A stretch of 64,000 nt of DNA, from positions 80,245,734-80,309,733 of the forward strand of contig NC_085136.1 of assembly GCF_035046485.1 (NCBI RefSeq), given 5' to 3'. This stretch comes from Aedes albopictus. Lineage: Eukaryota; Arthropoda; Insecta; Diptera; Culicidae. Both the position numbers and the translations under genes were made by a program. The notes beneath the pieces are model-generated. The model was not told where the DNA came from and did not search any database. It worked only from the letters and a program-made list of their open reading frames with translations. Below are positions 11,531 through 23,847 of the stretch, one piece after another (the first letter of the stretch is position 1; each line of letters begins with the position of its first letter).

Positions 11531-11699
11531 CTCTGAACCCACACAATGAACACTCATTTATTCACAGTGCCATCTCTCTTTCGGCTTAGATACCAAACTC
11601 TCAACACGCTCGCAGTTGTGCCTTCTAATTATACAAACGAGAGTGAATTTGCCAATTAATCAACATTCTGTGCCATCTGATTTTCAAGTATTTCCCAGT

Positions 11700-14600
11700 A
11701 CGTTCCAACGTACCAGCAAATTTCTACACATGCCTATGAAGGGCTACATGGACATGTGAAAAATTGAAGGAATTCCTGAAAAAAAGGCTAAGGAATAGAT
11801 CGAAGTAATTCTAGAGGAATTTTTGTTAGAAGTTTTGAGACTACTCTAGGACAAATGGTTTATCGATTTTCTGGATATGGATGCTTAGAAATTATAATTC
11901 GTTAGCGAACCACCTTGGGATATTTTATGGGAATTCTGGAAAATAATTTTAACATTAGTTATTGAAGAAAATCGTCCGAAAACTTCTCGGGGAAGTCCGG
12001 AAGAAATTATTGGAAGTATTTTCCGAAAATTTACTAGGAGAAATTGTAGTTTTCTTGAGGGAACATCTAAAGTAATTACTATCGTATTCCGAGGTTTTTT
12101 TTAATTTTTTTTTTTGAGTGTCACTTGGGACGACAAGAGAGATTTCCAGGGACATTTAGGATTAGATTTCTTGGACAGATTGTGGGGAGATTCAGAGAAA
12201 AATCTTTTGAGAATTCCTGATGGAAATTTTTAAGTAATTCCTTAAATAATTCCAGAAAAAAAACTAAGGACTTTTTACGAGAAATCTAACAAGAACTCTC
12301 AAAGAGCTTCGGGGAGAGATTTTTAGAAGATTCGAAGAATAAATGTCTGGGTGAATTGCTTCAAGCTCCTTGAAGCGTTTCTGGAGAGATTCCTAAAAAA
12401 ACAAAAACAAAATATTATAGGATTTTTATGAATGTTTCTGGTTCAAATATTGATATTTTTTCGAATTTTTGGGACGTTTTCGTCTATATGTCTTTGAAGA
12501 GGAAGTGCAGGGAAATTACAAAGGAAACTCAGTAATAATTATTAAGGGGCTTCCATATGTAATTCCTGAACAAAATTAAAAACTAATATTTTGAATCAAA
12601 ATTTCTAGGTAAATTCCAGGAGATTCTTAGAGGCACTCAGAAGAGTTTTGTTGGTGGAGCCCATGGAAAATTCTTCTTCTACCCAGGGGGCGTTCCAAAA
12701 GAAGTCCCAGGTAAAATTTTGGAGGGAATTCCAGGGAAAATTCCAAAGGAAATTTTAAAGGAAATTCATAGGAAAACTGCCATTGATTTCCACATAAAAT
12801 CTGTAAAGAATATCAGATAAAATATCAGGTAGAATTGCAGAGAAAACTCTAAGGGAAATCAACGGTAAATTCGAGAGAAAATTTTGAAACAACTTCCAAG
12901 ACAAATGCCATAGAGTATTCTGGAGAATTTCAGGTGGAATGTCAAGGACAATAATGTCTGAGAAATAGGGGAAATTCTATTAAGAATTCCAGAGCCTAGA
13001 TCATACTCCAGGAAAAATAACAAAGACAATTTTAGGGCAATTCCTAACGAATTTCAGAAACATTTTGTGAGGTAATTTCAGAGAATCTTCTGGAGAGAGT
13101 TCCAGGGGAATTCCCCAAGCTAGAATTCTAGAAAATAAATAAAGAAAACTCCATATAAAATTCAAGGAGCATATTCCAGAAGAAATTACTGGAAAAATTT
13201 CATGGGAAATTCCTGAGGAGTTCCAGTAATACTTCCTGAGGAAATTTCAGAGAACATTCTAGATACGATTCCAGGTGCTGTTGTAGAGGAGAATCCAGGG
13301 GAAATTATGGAGAGAAATCCTGAAAAAAAAACAAAGAAAATCCCGAAAGGCATTACAAAAAGTTATAGAGAGAATTGGAGGATAAAATTCAAGAAGCCAA
13401 AGAAAGAGTTAGAAGAAAATCAAGGGACAAATTCCAGGAGAAAATTCAGAGGGAACTCCTAGGAAATTTTTAGGGAAAACGTCATGGAAAAAAATTTAGA
13501 GAGAATTTCAGAGAATATTAAAGTTGAAATTTAAGGGAAATACCAACCAATGCAAATTCTTGGGAAATTTCTAGAGGGAACTCCAAGGAAAACTCCTGAA
13601 GAACAGGAGAAATTGCAATAGGTGTTCCAGGGGAAAATCTAAGAAGAATTTATCAGAAAATTCAAGGGAAAATTCTAAGGATGAATCCCATGAGCAATTC
13701 TAGGGAAAATTCTAGAAAAAAATCCAGAGGAAATTCTTGCGGTATTCTTTGAAAAAGTGATAAAAACTTCTGAGAAAAATTCCAGCTACAAATTCCAGGG
13801 GATATTCCAGACGAAATTTTCTGAAAAAAATGAAATTGTTGGGAAAATTTACTAGGAATTCTACGGAAAATGAATATCAGGGAAACTATCTTTCAGAATT
13901 CCATGGAAAATTCAAAGGGAATTCTTGGGTAAGCTCCAACAAAAACTTAGGACGAAATTCCAGGAGAAAATCGGAAGAAATTTAAGGGGAAACTTGAAAA
14001 ATATTTTTTCGAAAAATTCAAAAGAATACCTCAAGTGAAATTCCAAGCAAAATTCTTGTGGGACAGGAGAAAATTCAACAATGATTTCATAGGAAACTCC
14101 AGGGAAAATTTCAGGGGTAAATTCCAGGAGAAATAACGAGAAAAAATACGTTGGAACTAAGAGAAATTCCAAGAGAGTTCTCCCTCTGGTAACTCCAGGA
14201 AAAAATCCGCATAATATTTCCAGGAAAAAAATATTGCGGAATTCTAGAAAAAAAAACTCGGAAACAAACTCCAGGGGACATAAACCAGGGAAAGTTGAAG
14301 AAAAAAAATCATTGAAAAATCTTGACGGATTTCAAGAAAAAATGCAAGAAGAATTTCGGGAAAACTCTTACTATTTCTAGGGAAAATTCCAGATGAGATT
14401 CCTGATGGAGTTTCAGAGGAATTCAAGGTGGAATTTTAGAAAAAAAAATAAAAAAAAATCCAAGGGAGAACCCAAAGAGCATTCCAGAGAAAATTACAAG
14501 AGAAAATGTCTAAGGACAGATGTCCAGGGACAAATTTAAGAAGAAATTTCAGACGAATGTACAGGAAAAATTTCAAAAATTATGGAAAATTCAAGAAACA

Positions 14601-15120
14601 ATTTCATAATTAATTTCAGGGAAAATTCCACGCAAAACTCCTGGAAAAAATCCAATGAAATTTTAGCGCTTAATTTTAAAATGAATCTTAAGAATTGATA
14701 GCTAAAATTCAAGGGGAATTTGCAAAAAAGATCAAGTAAACATTTTTGAAAAATTCGAAGCAAAATTCCAAGAAAAGTTTCAGACAAACTCTTGAGAAAT
14801 TTTGAGAGTAAATTCCGGATGAGATTCCGAGGGGAGTTTCAGAGAAATTCAGAAGGGGGGGGGGGGGGGGGGTTTAGAGAGAATTCAAGAGAAAAATCTG
14901 AAGAAAATCACAAAGGACATTCCAAAGAGATTTTCAGGAGAAAATATCCAAGGACAGATGTCCAGTGATAAATTTCAGTGAAAAAATCAGACGGAATGTA
15001 CAGGGAAAATTTCAAAATTAGGGGAAATTAAAGGAAAAATTCCATAATGAATGCCAGGGAAAATTCCAAGGAAAATTCCTACAAAATTATCATAATTTAA
15101 ATAAATTCCAATAATTATTA
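11700..15120 (+). repeat. 3.4-kb degenerate GGGAAATTCCAG array
   Basis: Almost the whole block is built of phrases like GGGAAAATTCCAGAGGAAA, AAATTCCAAGGAAAA and ATTCCAGGGGAA at roughly 10-25 base spacing, with many point changes and small indels. Frames on the minus strand (up to 86 codons, rich in Phe, Ser and Leu) come from the repeat. It contains an 18-base G run at 14855-14872. Confidence 0.6.
14855..14872 (+). repeat. G18 homopolymer
   Basis: Eighteen consecutive G inside the degenerate array. Run length in the assembly may not be exact. Confidence 0.9.
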
Positions 15121-15124
15121 AGGA

Positions 15125-15352
15125 GTCTACAGTAAGCCTAGTGGTTAAGGCTATGGATTGCCAATCTGGAGACGGCGGGTTCGATTCCTATCCCAGTCGG
15201 GAAAATTTTCTCGACTAGCTGGGCGTAGTGTATCATTGTGCTTGCCTCACACTATACAAATTCATGCAGTGGGAGGCAAAGAAAACCCTTCAAATAATAA
15301 CTGTGGAAGTGCTCAAAGAACACTAAGTTGAAGTGAGGTAGAGGAAGTTGCC
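15125..15352 (+). mobile_element. tRNA-derived SINE (Feilai-like)
   Basis: A box TAAGCCTAGTGGTTAAGG (15133-15150) and B box GGGTTCGATTCC (15177-15188) stand at tRNA-like spacing and would be transcribed by RNA polymerase III. A non-tRNA body follows, ending in the module CTGTGGAAGTGCTCA at 15301 that also occurs at 2880. It is inserted in the degenerate GAAATTCC array. No target duplication fixed. Confidence 0.75.
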
Positions 15353-16345
15353 GAAAAAAAATTATGGAAAGTTTTTGAGGCATTCAAATAAACATTCTTG
15401 AGGTATCCAGGAAAAATTCTAAAAGAAGTTTCAAAGAAATTCTTGAGAAATTTCCAGAGAATACTCCAGATGTGATTCCTGGGGGAATTTCTGAGAAATT
15501 GCGAGGGGAATTCTAGAAAAATAAAAGAGAAAAACGAAGAAAAGGAAATCACAAGAGACATTCCAGAGAGAATTTCAAAAGAAATTCCAATATGGATTCC
15601 AGAGGCAATTTTAGGCAAACTGTCCGGAACAAAGTCGTGTAACTATTCTAGGGACAAATTTTATGGAAAACTTTAGTGAATTATTCAGACGAAATGTTCT
15701 AGGAAAATTTAAAAAAAATAGGGAAAATTCAAGGAAAAATTCCATGACAAATTTCAGGGAAAATTTTTAGGAAAATTTCTTTGAAAATCCAGAGAAATTC
15801 TCAAGCGAAATTTAAAAAGCTATTTGTGAAAAAAAAAAATACTAGAGAAAAACCCAGCGATTATTAAAAAGAAACTTCAATTCAAAGGACATAGTTCAGG
15901 GGAAGTTGCAAGAAAAACTTTAGTAAAAATTCTTGAGGAATTTCAAAGAAAATTCCTGAGGTATTCTAATAAAAATTGCAAGAAGAATTTCAGAAAAATT
16001 CTAGAAAAATTTCTAGGGAAAACTCCAGGTGGGATTTCTGGGTGAGTTTCAGAGGAATATCATGGAGAAGTTTTAGAAAGAATTGTAGAGAAAAATCCAA
16101 AGGAAATCCCAAGAGGTATTCTAGTGCGAATTTCGGGGAAAAATGCTAGAGAGATTGTGGAGGCAATTCCAGAGAAAATGCCCAGGGAAAAGTCCACGAC
16201 GAACTCCAGGGATATGTACCAGGTGAAACCCCAAGGAAAATTTTTTAAAAAATTTCCGCGAAATTCTAAGAGAAATTTGAGAGCGTATTCAGGAGTTATT
16301 ATTAAGGAAAATTCCTGGAAAAAATATGGAAAATTCCTTGGCATA
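15353..16345 (+). repeat. degenerate GGGAAATTCCAG array
   Basis: Same background as 11700-15120. Frames up to 129 codons on both strands are repeat by-products. Confidence 0.55.
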
Positions 16346-16717
16346 TTATGTAACGCTGTGAATTGAATCAACCAAATATGAAAACGAATTCGACGAAAAA
16401 AGAATTCACATATGAAATGAACATCCCCATTGATCATATCGCACAACATGCACGAAGCATGACAACCGCCAGCAAACTGTCAACCGCTTGCATCCACGGT
16501 TAGACGTCAGAAGACACTTCCGCCAGCAAAGAATCCACACGGTCATCATCGGAGCGTATCCCGATCCCGAAGGTTTGCCCTGCAACGGTAACACTGCTGC
16601 ACAACCCACCGCTGTCCGTAAATGAACGTAGCAAGTTATCGTTCACAGGAGGATCTTGCCAGACAGCCATGCTACGGATTGGTGGAGTCGTCAGCTCGTG
16701 CAGGCACCTTCAAGTTT
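16346..16717. other. no gene recognised
   Basis: Non-repetitive sequence of moderate GC. Small frames on both strands without motifs. Confidence 0.3.
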
Positions 16718-16886
16718 GGGGCTGTTCATAAACCACGTAGACCAAAATTTGGCCATCTCAGACCCCCCCCCTCCCCCCTCGTAGACTTTTGTCAATACAA
16801 AAATTTTGAAATTTGTATGGAGCGTAGACTTTGGTCAGACCCCCCCCCCTCCCCCCAAAAAGTCTACGTGGTTTATGAACGGCCCC
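16718..16886. mobile_element. poly-C MITE, GGGGCTGTTCATAAACC family
   Basis: Ends are inverted: GGGGCTGTTCATAAACCACG at the left and CGTGGTTTATGAACGGCCCC at the right, with TTT on both outer sides as a possible 3-bp duplication. The interior has two long C runs around GGAGCGTAGACTTTGGTCAG. 169 bp, no coding. Relatives lie at 25211, 63934, 62452, 8912 and 5339. Confidence 0.8.
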
Positions 16887-16889
16887 TTT

Positions 16890-17600
16890 GGGAAAATCTA
16901 CCCGGCATCAAAAGCCCACTTCAATTCCAAGGTACGTAGAACGTCTACACGCGACATAACCTCTTCGGTGGATTGAGGTTCTACAGCGAACATACGCGTT
17001 CGACACCGACTCGTGAGACAAAGTGACCAGTGGAGACACTAGACCAATCAGACGGAGTTAAGAGCATACATCGAGACGGTGGTCGGGGGGCACGGCGAGT
17101 CAATATCCAGAAGACCGTGGCCGGTTTCACATCCGACACAGCCAGGAAAACACGATCAAGGAAGAAGAGGTGGAAGCTGCACCATCGATCGAGGAGCGAG
17201 TGTCGGCGATGTAAATTATAGGCGGAAGTGGCGGTAGGCATGTGCACGAAATATTGCAATCGAACATGAGCACAGCTGCATGAGCAAAACCACACCGTGC
17301 TATCGAATACGGCGCGATCGGAATCTGCGCTATCGAACACCATGGGAATCATCTAATCGGGGCCCCGCAACTAAACTATGAGTACCACTATGTTAGAATA
17401 TATGTATGTATTTTGTGTCATGAACGGTTATATGCTATCTACATTGACTGACCGGAGCCTTCATAGACAATTCAGAGCTTGCCGGTAAGAGTCTCAAAGC
17501 CTTAACTCAAGAAATAACAAGCCTCCGAGCACTCAATGAACACCATTTTTGTACATTGAGTTCATTTGCTTGTGTTTTGCGTTGTTTTCGCCCAGATGGG
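16890..17600. other. no gene recognised
   Basis: Non-repetitive sequence with balanced composition to about 17350. A 123-codon minus-strand frame (16981-17352) and a 63-codon plus-strand frame overlap, neither with motifs. It could be remnant retroelement sequence, but nothing decisive is visible. Confidence 0.3.
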
Positions 17601-17619
17601 TAGATACAGAAATAGAGAA

Positions 17620-18235
17620 TAAAGTATTAGGAAAAATTAGTAACAATTACTGGAAAAAATCCAGACAAATTTCAAGAAAACTTCCAAGAAAATATTTGCC
17701 AAGAATCTTGAGGAGAAATTTCAAGAGCCTTTACTGAAAAATACCAGAAAAAAACAGGGAAAATTGAGAAGAAATTCCAGAGAAAATTGAAGGGGCATAT
17801 TCCAAAGAAAGTTGCTACAAAACTTTATGGAAAAAATGCAGTGCTATTTCTGAGGTATTTCAGGAAAAATTCCAAAAGGAATTCCAGTGCTCGGTCAAAG
17901 TCCAGGAAATACTCCAGGGGCATATTCCGGAGTGTTTCTGAAGAAATTTCACAGGAAATTCTAGAGTGAATTTTAGTGGAAATTCCGAGGAGAACTTCAG
18001 ATGAGAATCCATAGATAGTTTCAGGGAAAATTCCAGACGGAATTCTAGTGGAAATTTTGGAGGGAATCAAGTGGAATCCTAAGTAAAAATTTTAAGAGCC
18101 TCTCGAGGAAATTTTGAGAGGCAATTCTAAAAAAAACAAGGAGAGAATACCAGGCAAAGTCCAGGAGAAATGCCAAGGGAAATTTCAGAGGGATTTCCTT
18201 AGTAATTTTAATGGAGTTCCAGAGAATATCCCTTT
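17620..18235 (+). repeat. degenerate GAAATTCCAGG array
   Basis: Phrases such as GGAAAAATTCCAAAAGGAAT and GAAATTTCACAGGAAATTC. Same background as 11700-15120. Confidence 0.5.
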
Positions 18236-18239
18236 CGTG

Positions 18240-18641
18240 ACGAACCAGCACAATTGTGCTGTTGAGCAGTAACAGTTTTGCATATTTTTTTCATCTGTTA
18301 AGACTTTGTTTTATGTGATGTAAACTGTTTCAATAATTCAGTCATTACTTATACTTGTATGTGTGCAAAAAACTTTTGTTTACGTTGCCTGTGAGATTTA
18401 CCACAACAAGGCAAACAAAAAGTGGGCAAAAACCGTAAAACATGAAAAAGTTTTATCTGTCGCATATTTTTTATTTCCGATTTATCTAGGTAGTCAAAGC
18501 TAGAAATCGGAAGATAAAGAGTAGTTCTTTCAAATAAGGGAAAATAATTGCTGTTTTATTGGGAAGTCTAAGAGCTCTGGAGAGCCAAAGTTGAGCAACT
18601 TGTATGGAAATTTCGCTTTTTGCGCTCCGTCTCGAAAGGGA
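18240..18641. other. no gene seen
   Basis: AT-rich spacer between the degenerate array and the 31-bp-TIR element. Confidence 0.3.
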
Positions 18642-19921
18642 TAAGGACTGTTCAATTTATAAAACGGACAACTTTACAAGGCTATAAAAAGAAGACGCGT
18701 AGTTCAAATTTAACCACCCTTGCTTAGTTGTTCAGTACATCATCTGTCTTTGTAGTAATCATTTTTAATTCGAATAAAAATAGTTTTATTTTATAGAAAA
18801 TCGACCAGGTGTTAAATGAGGTGAATTTTTCGATTGCTGAAAATTGAAAATATGTATAAAATAACTGTTCACATATGGTTTATCGTTTTTAATACCAGAA
18901 AAGTATGTGCCATGCTGCAGCAGCATGAGTAACAAACATTCTGGCAAAATTTAAGATCAATCTGAAAATTAAGTGTTGAGATATTAAAATCTCAAGTAAG
19001 ATTCGATTTTTTGAATAAAATTCAATTGTAAAGCAAAAAGGGCATGAAAATATCGAATAATCAATTTTTTTATGCATCCAGTGGAAAGTGGGAATAATGT
19101 GGTTTTAAATGCAGAAAACTGCTTCTTATTAGCATTGCTGGTTTGGTTACTGTGCGCTATTACAGACACAGTAATCAAAACAGTTTCGTTCTTTGAAAGT
19201 TCTTCCAAATAATAATGCAACCTAATGCAAATTTTGCATAACAATGATGTTGGAAATCAAAACTTTGCATCCGATTATTAATAAATAAGGTGTTCAATAA
19301 CATAGTACCAACCATGTTGGAAAAAAATAATAACAAGATTCGTTTGAGTCGAAAATCTGCATCAATGGAGCAAATAGTAAGACATTTTTTAATATGACCA
19401 TCTTTATGGATAATTTTTTTAAAGAAAAAATGCAACTATAAGTAAATTTTTCTTCTGCATCATTCAGAGAGCAATATTCTACTACTCTGGACACATTTTT
19501 AGCCGAATCCGTGATGCTATTGCAACACAGGACTTAAATGATTTTTTTTTTAACAATTTCTATGAAAATAAGTCAACTCACTATATCAAGCTCGAGACTA
19601 CTTCGTGCATTATTACTGACCAACTATTGAGCTTTACCTTTGGTAGAATAGTATATGATTCCAATACATTAAAAACTTCATGAAAATGCGCATGTTAAGT
19701 ATGTGGAAAATTATGTCGAATATTGAAAACTGGGTTTTTATTGATGTTTTACAAAAACCGCTTCAGTTACACAATAATGAAGATTTTGCTTAATGTTATA
19801 TTTTTCCTACATTTGGGAATAACTATAGAAAGTTATGCAAAAAACTGATAATGATTTTATTGAAAAATAAAAAAGATATCGCATAAGCAAGTTGTCCGTT
19901 TTATAAATTGAACAGTCCTTA
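18642..19921. mobile_element. 1.28-kb TA-flanked element with perfect 31-bp TIRs
   Basis: The element at 18644-19919 starts AGGACTGTTCAATTTATAAA, and its first 31 bases (18644-18674) equal the complement of its last 31 (19889-19919) without mismatch. TA flanks both ends (18642-18643, 19920-19921). The AT-rich interior has only short frames and no transposase, so it is a non-autonomous Tc1/mariner-like element or an unusually long MITE. Perfect TIRs suggest recent mobility. Confidence 0.8.
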
Positions 19922-19934
19922 TTTAAGATGAAAT

Positions 19935-21035
19935 GTATGGGTAATCTCAAAGCTATTCCTGGGGAAGTTCTATTGTGAATTCCATGCAAAATTATAATAG
20001 AAACTCCAGGAATCCAGGAAAAATCCAGGTAAAAACAGTGTAAAATCCAGGTAAGTTAGCAGCCTTTAGAGGAACTTCGGAGATATTTCATGGATCCTAG
20101 ATGAAATTCCTGAAAAGACTCCTAGTTAAATTTCAGGGGGAATTCCAATGGCAATTTTGGGTGTGATTCCATGGGGAAGAACTCCAGAGGAAATTCCCAT
20201 GGAAGTTTCAGGAAGAAATTCCTGAGGGAAATACAACAGAAATTTCAACAGGAATTTCTGGAGAAATTTGCAGAGAAAACTCCAGTGGAATTCCAGGAGG
20301 AATTCCTGATGCAATCCAAGAAGCAATACTAGAGGAAATCCCAGGGGTAATCGAAGAAAGTATTCCTGGAAAAGCCCAAGAGAAATTCTATATCTGCAGG
20401 AGAAATTAAAAAAGAAATTTCAAGAAAAAATGGCAGAGAATTTCCGAGAGAAAACAGAGGAAATTTTGGAGTCAGTATTCTGGAGTGAATTCTATTAAGG
20501 AATTCCAGTAGGATTTGCAGGTGGAATTTCAAGGAGAATTTCAGAATAAATACCATAGGGAATTCCAAGAAGAGGAAATTTAGATGGCAGTTTCAGAGGG
20601 AATGCCAAGGAAACTAGCATTTGAAGTCGGTGGGAAATGTAGAGATAATTCAGGAATGAGTTCCAGTAGAAATTCCAAAGAGAATTCCATAGGGAATGGC
20701 AAGGAAAATTACATGTAGAATTTTCAGGTGAGTTCAAGGTGATTTATTTTTTAAAAACTCAGAAGTAAATTCCATGCGGATTACCAGTGAAAATTATAGA
20801 ACGAACTTCATTTAACATTTAGAGTGGATTCTGATGAAATTCCAAGAGATGTCATAGGCAGGCTTCCAGGAGAAATCACAGTGGGAATTGCCGGGAGAAA
20901 TTAAGAGAGAATTCCAGAGGAAATCACAGGAATAATTCCAGGGTAAATTGCAGAGGTAATTGCTGGGGAAATTTTGAAGGGAAATCAAGAGTGAATTCAA
21001 GTAGAAATTCCAGAGGGGATTTCTCTAGGGATTAC
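19935..21035 (+). repeat. degenerate GGAATTCCAGAGG array
   Basis: Phrases such as GGAATTCCAGGAGGAATTCC and GAAATTCCAGAGGGG. In places (20280-20310) it is close to the clean unit at 26.3-27.6 kb. Confidence 0.55.
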
Positions 21036-21129
21036 GCGAGATTTTCGTAACTTTTCGATACTACATCAAAGATCTGGTTCCATCCACGATTATTTGTGAT
21101 CTTTCTAATCGAGACTTTCTCTCTGTCAA

Positions 21130-22660
21130 ATGAGCTCGCGCGAAATGAGTCATAATGCAGTGGTACCCAAACTGAGAAAAAAGTTATTAAAGAGCTCTTC
21201 GAGTGAAATCTAGTGATTGATTGAGCACTAACCCGATTAACCCATTCGAAAACGAACTACATATATTTGGTAGTGAGTAGAAAAGCGGTAACCCAGTGCT
21301 GCAAGTGGGAGTGTGAGAACCATAGAGAACTTGACGAAATCGATCTACCAGGGTAGACAAGTGAAAACGAGAGTTACAACGATAGTCGGAAAGATCAATT
21401 AGCCACCGAGAATTCTGAACAAAAGCCCTTCCCAGATGAAGACATTCGAGAAGCAACTGGAAAGGCGTTACGCGAGGTGTACGACGAAGCATGGTTGGAT
21501 CATTGCTCAGTGTTGAAGCGCACAATTCGAAGATCAAGATAAGAATTCGATGAGTTCGATGAGCTGCATACCGATGCGCTAGTGAAGCTGAATCATCTAT
21601 AACGGATTAGTATCGTGCCGAGCAACGCAACAACCCTCAAGAAATTATTGCCGGACATGTTGCCAGGTGTTCGAGAGATGTGAAGTGGACCACAGTCTAC
21701 CAAACTTCCGACGATGTTAACGACCAGTTTGCCAGTTTCTTTGTACGAACATTACACCCAGCAACGAAGAATAAGGGTGCCGTTATAGTTACGCGTGAGA
21801 GTGGGAGTGCGGGTGTGCGAAGCCGCAAAAAAGAATATCAGTATCAGCAAAACCACGAAAATCCTTTGGACGCGCACTCTCACTCTCACTTTGAAGCGGC
21901 ACTATGTCAGCGCCGTAAGTGTGAGATCGGAGCAGGCCAGCATAGCAATCCTTGCAATAGTGTTCTTCCATATTGGGTGTGCGCGTGTGCGTGTAGCTCT
22001 GCGAATGACCAAGGTGAAGCAATCTGGCTTGTGTTTCAACTACCGCCGGAAAGGCCACCAAATCATACTTAGCTTGTATATAGAAGGAGTCATGCTCAAA
22101 GTGTGCCAAGAGGCTTGATGTTGAATTTTGAGAAATCAACCCATCCAGAACCGAACAAGAAAAAGCTCCAGCGTAACGTTCGATATATCAAAGGTGAAGA
22201 CAGACGGTAGTAGCGTCTGCCGTTCCAGATGAACCTGCCTTTGCAGCGAGCTCCAGTGTTTTAGTATCATTCCAAACACGTGATTTTGACGACGGCGTTG
22301 GTGAATGTAGCATCAAAGAGTGAAGTGGCTGTGAATTGCGTGCCCTTCTACATTCCGGGTTTCAGATCAATAGGGTGCTGGAATCTGGCATAAACTTGCT
22401 AGAGCTGCCCTGTTGATCTATCAGTCGTGGGAGTAAGAGGATTCAAGTGCGGGTGCACGTGATATGTGCCACCAATGAGAGCTCACAGCGGGAGAGATTA
22501 CAGCAGTTTTCAAAACAAAGTGAGCTTCCAGACGAGAAGGCATCAAGGTGTAAAGAACAGAAGATTACAGAGCCTTTGTGTAGGACGTGCAGGTGCGAGC
22601 AGAATGAACGTGTCGCCGGGAATGAACGTGAGCTGGGAGACTACCAAACATAAGCCATGA
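21130..22660 (+). pseudogene. decayed BEL/Pao retrotransposon, gag to protease
   Basis: A chain of frame-broken blocks in BEL/Pao order. A gag-like start is at about 21145. A decayed zinc knuckle reading GLCFNYRRKGHQ lies near 22030, where BEL gag usually has CFNCLRKGH, so the second Cys is Tyr here. A protease-like block, RALLHSGFQINRVLESG then NLLELP, lies near 22340-22410; BEL proteases read RALLDSGSQIN, so the catalytic Asp is His here. Many stops and frameshifts lie between. No LTR was found and the reverse transcriptase is missing. The sequence after 22660, up to 23335, may also belong. The family call rests on remembered motif patterns. Confidence 0.6.
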
Positions 22661-22880
22661 AGAATCTATTAGGATCAATCAAGCCAATCTAAGACAATAT
22701 CGTCGTGCAAAGTCTTCTTGAAGGTGTTCGAAGATGTTAACCATGGGACTTGTGAGAAAGACAATGCCCAATTCTCCGAAGCGTGCTGTACTGGACCCTG
22801 CATGTATCAACACAGATTTTGGTCGACAGCGGGGTGAGGTCTGATGAAGGGTCCGCCAAGGACAGTCAAATGATCGACCC

Positions 22881-23039
22881 TACCCAGTCAACCAGCGGCC
22901 GTATAAGATGTTGAATAAGATGTAAAAGCGGAGGCGATATGCGTACTTTTTACATGCGCCTAATTGGAGGCATGCACGCATATGGCATCCACTTTATCAT
23001 CTTATGCAACATCTTATACGATTACTGGTTGTCTGGGTA
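22881..23039. mobile_element. TA-flanked MITE, CCCAG ends
   Basis: The element at 22883-23037 begins CCCAGTCAACCAGCGGCCGT and ends with an imperfect inverted copy (CTGGTTGTCTGGG), with TA at both sides. The inner arms share CGTATAAGATGTTG and its complement. Arms of about 50 bp, almost no loop beyond 55 bp. Inserted at the edge of the BEL remnant. Confidence 0.7.
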
Positions 23040-23379
23040 GTGCACACTAGAGGAGGTTTGAACAGAACACGGGAGAAAACGGTTCAGAGTGAACATTTTG
23101 AAGGAGAAACAGGAGTATCAGGGACGTTGTGGATCAGTTTTTGTACTGAAAGAGTCCAAAACAGATACAATCATGCAAGAAGCTGGTGAAGCCGATGATC
23201 CAGCAGTTGTAGATGAGTTGACATGGAGTGAGCACCTTGAAGCCAGGCTGTTCCAACTGTTAATGGTGCAGCTTAGCGAGATCGAAAACCGGCTTCGGTT
23301 CAAGAGACAGGTTGAGCTTCTGTAGATGAGTTATTACGATGCGAGATGGGGAGGCCCCCAAAATCTTCACTGCCAACTA

Positions 23380-23554
23380 TAGGATATTAGGAAGGAGATT
23401 CCCTGAATGGAATCCAGGGGAGATTGACTGAGTCAGTGCCGAGGGGAATCACTTGTTGAACTTTTTAAGGGAGTTCCGGGGGAAGTTCCTGGGGTCAATC
23501 TTGAGAAATTTCTTAGGGAACTGCAGGGGAAAATCCATGCGAGATTCCAGGCAG
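23380..23554 (+). repeat. degenerate GGAATCCAGGGG array
   Basis: Short stretch of the common background: GGAATCCAGGGGAGATTG, GGGAGTTCCGGGGGAAGTTC. Confidence 0.4.
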
Positions 23555-23753
23555 AACTTCTTGGTAGGGAGCGGACCTGGTGTGATGGTTAGAACACTTG
23601 ACTATCATGCCGAGGACCTGGGATCGAATCCCACTCCCGACAAACTCGCAAAATGTGAGTTCTGCCTTCGGAAGGGAAGTAAAGTGTGGGTCCCGAGATG
23701 AACTAGCCTAGGGCTAAAAATCTCGTTAATACAGAAAAAAAAACTTCTTGGTA
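23555..23753 (+). mobile_element. tRNA-derived SINE with 12-bp target duplication
   Basis: A-box-like TGGTGTGATGGTTAGAAC (about 23579) and B-box GGGATCGAATCCC (about 23620) head a 175-bp element ending in an A run before 23742. The exact direct repeat AACTTCTTGGTA flanks it (23555-23566 and 23742-23753). This is a second SINE family, different from 15125. The intact duplication shows the insertion is whole and fairly young. Confidence 0.85.
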
Positions 23754-23847
23754 AATCCAAATTGAAATTTCTGCGAAAACTCTTGAGCAAGCCCAAGATA
23801 TATTTTTGGGTGATTTTCAGATTATAATGCCCTTATTCAGACAATCA

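Noticed and set aside
15133..15200. Genuine tRNA gene
   Set aside because: A and B boxes are present, but no acceptor stem pairs, and the sequence continues into a SINE body shared with another locus.
12000..16450. Many 60-129-codon frames rich in Phe, Ser and Leu on the minus strand
   Set aside because: They are readings of the degenerate GGGAAATTCC array and share its period. No unrelated domain is present.
21680..22118. Intact 107-130-codon gene
   Set aside because: The frames run through the decayed BEL/Pao gag region. The real reading shifts frame and the zinc knuckle has lost a Cys.
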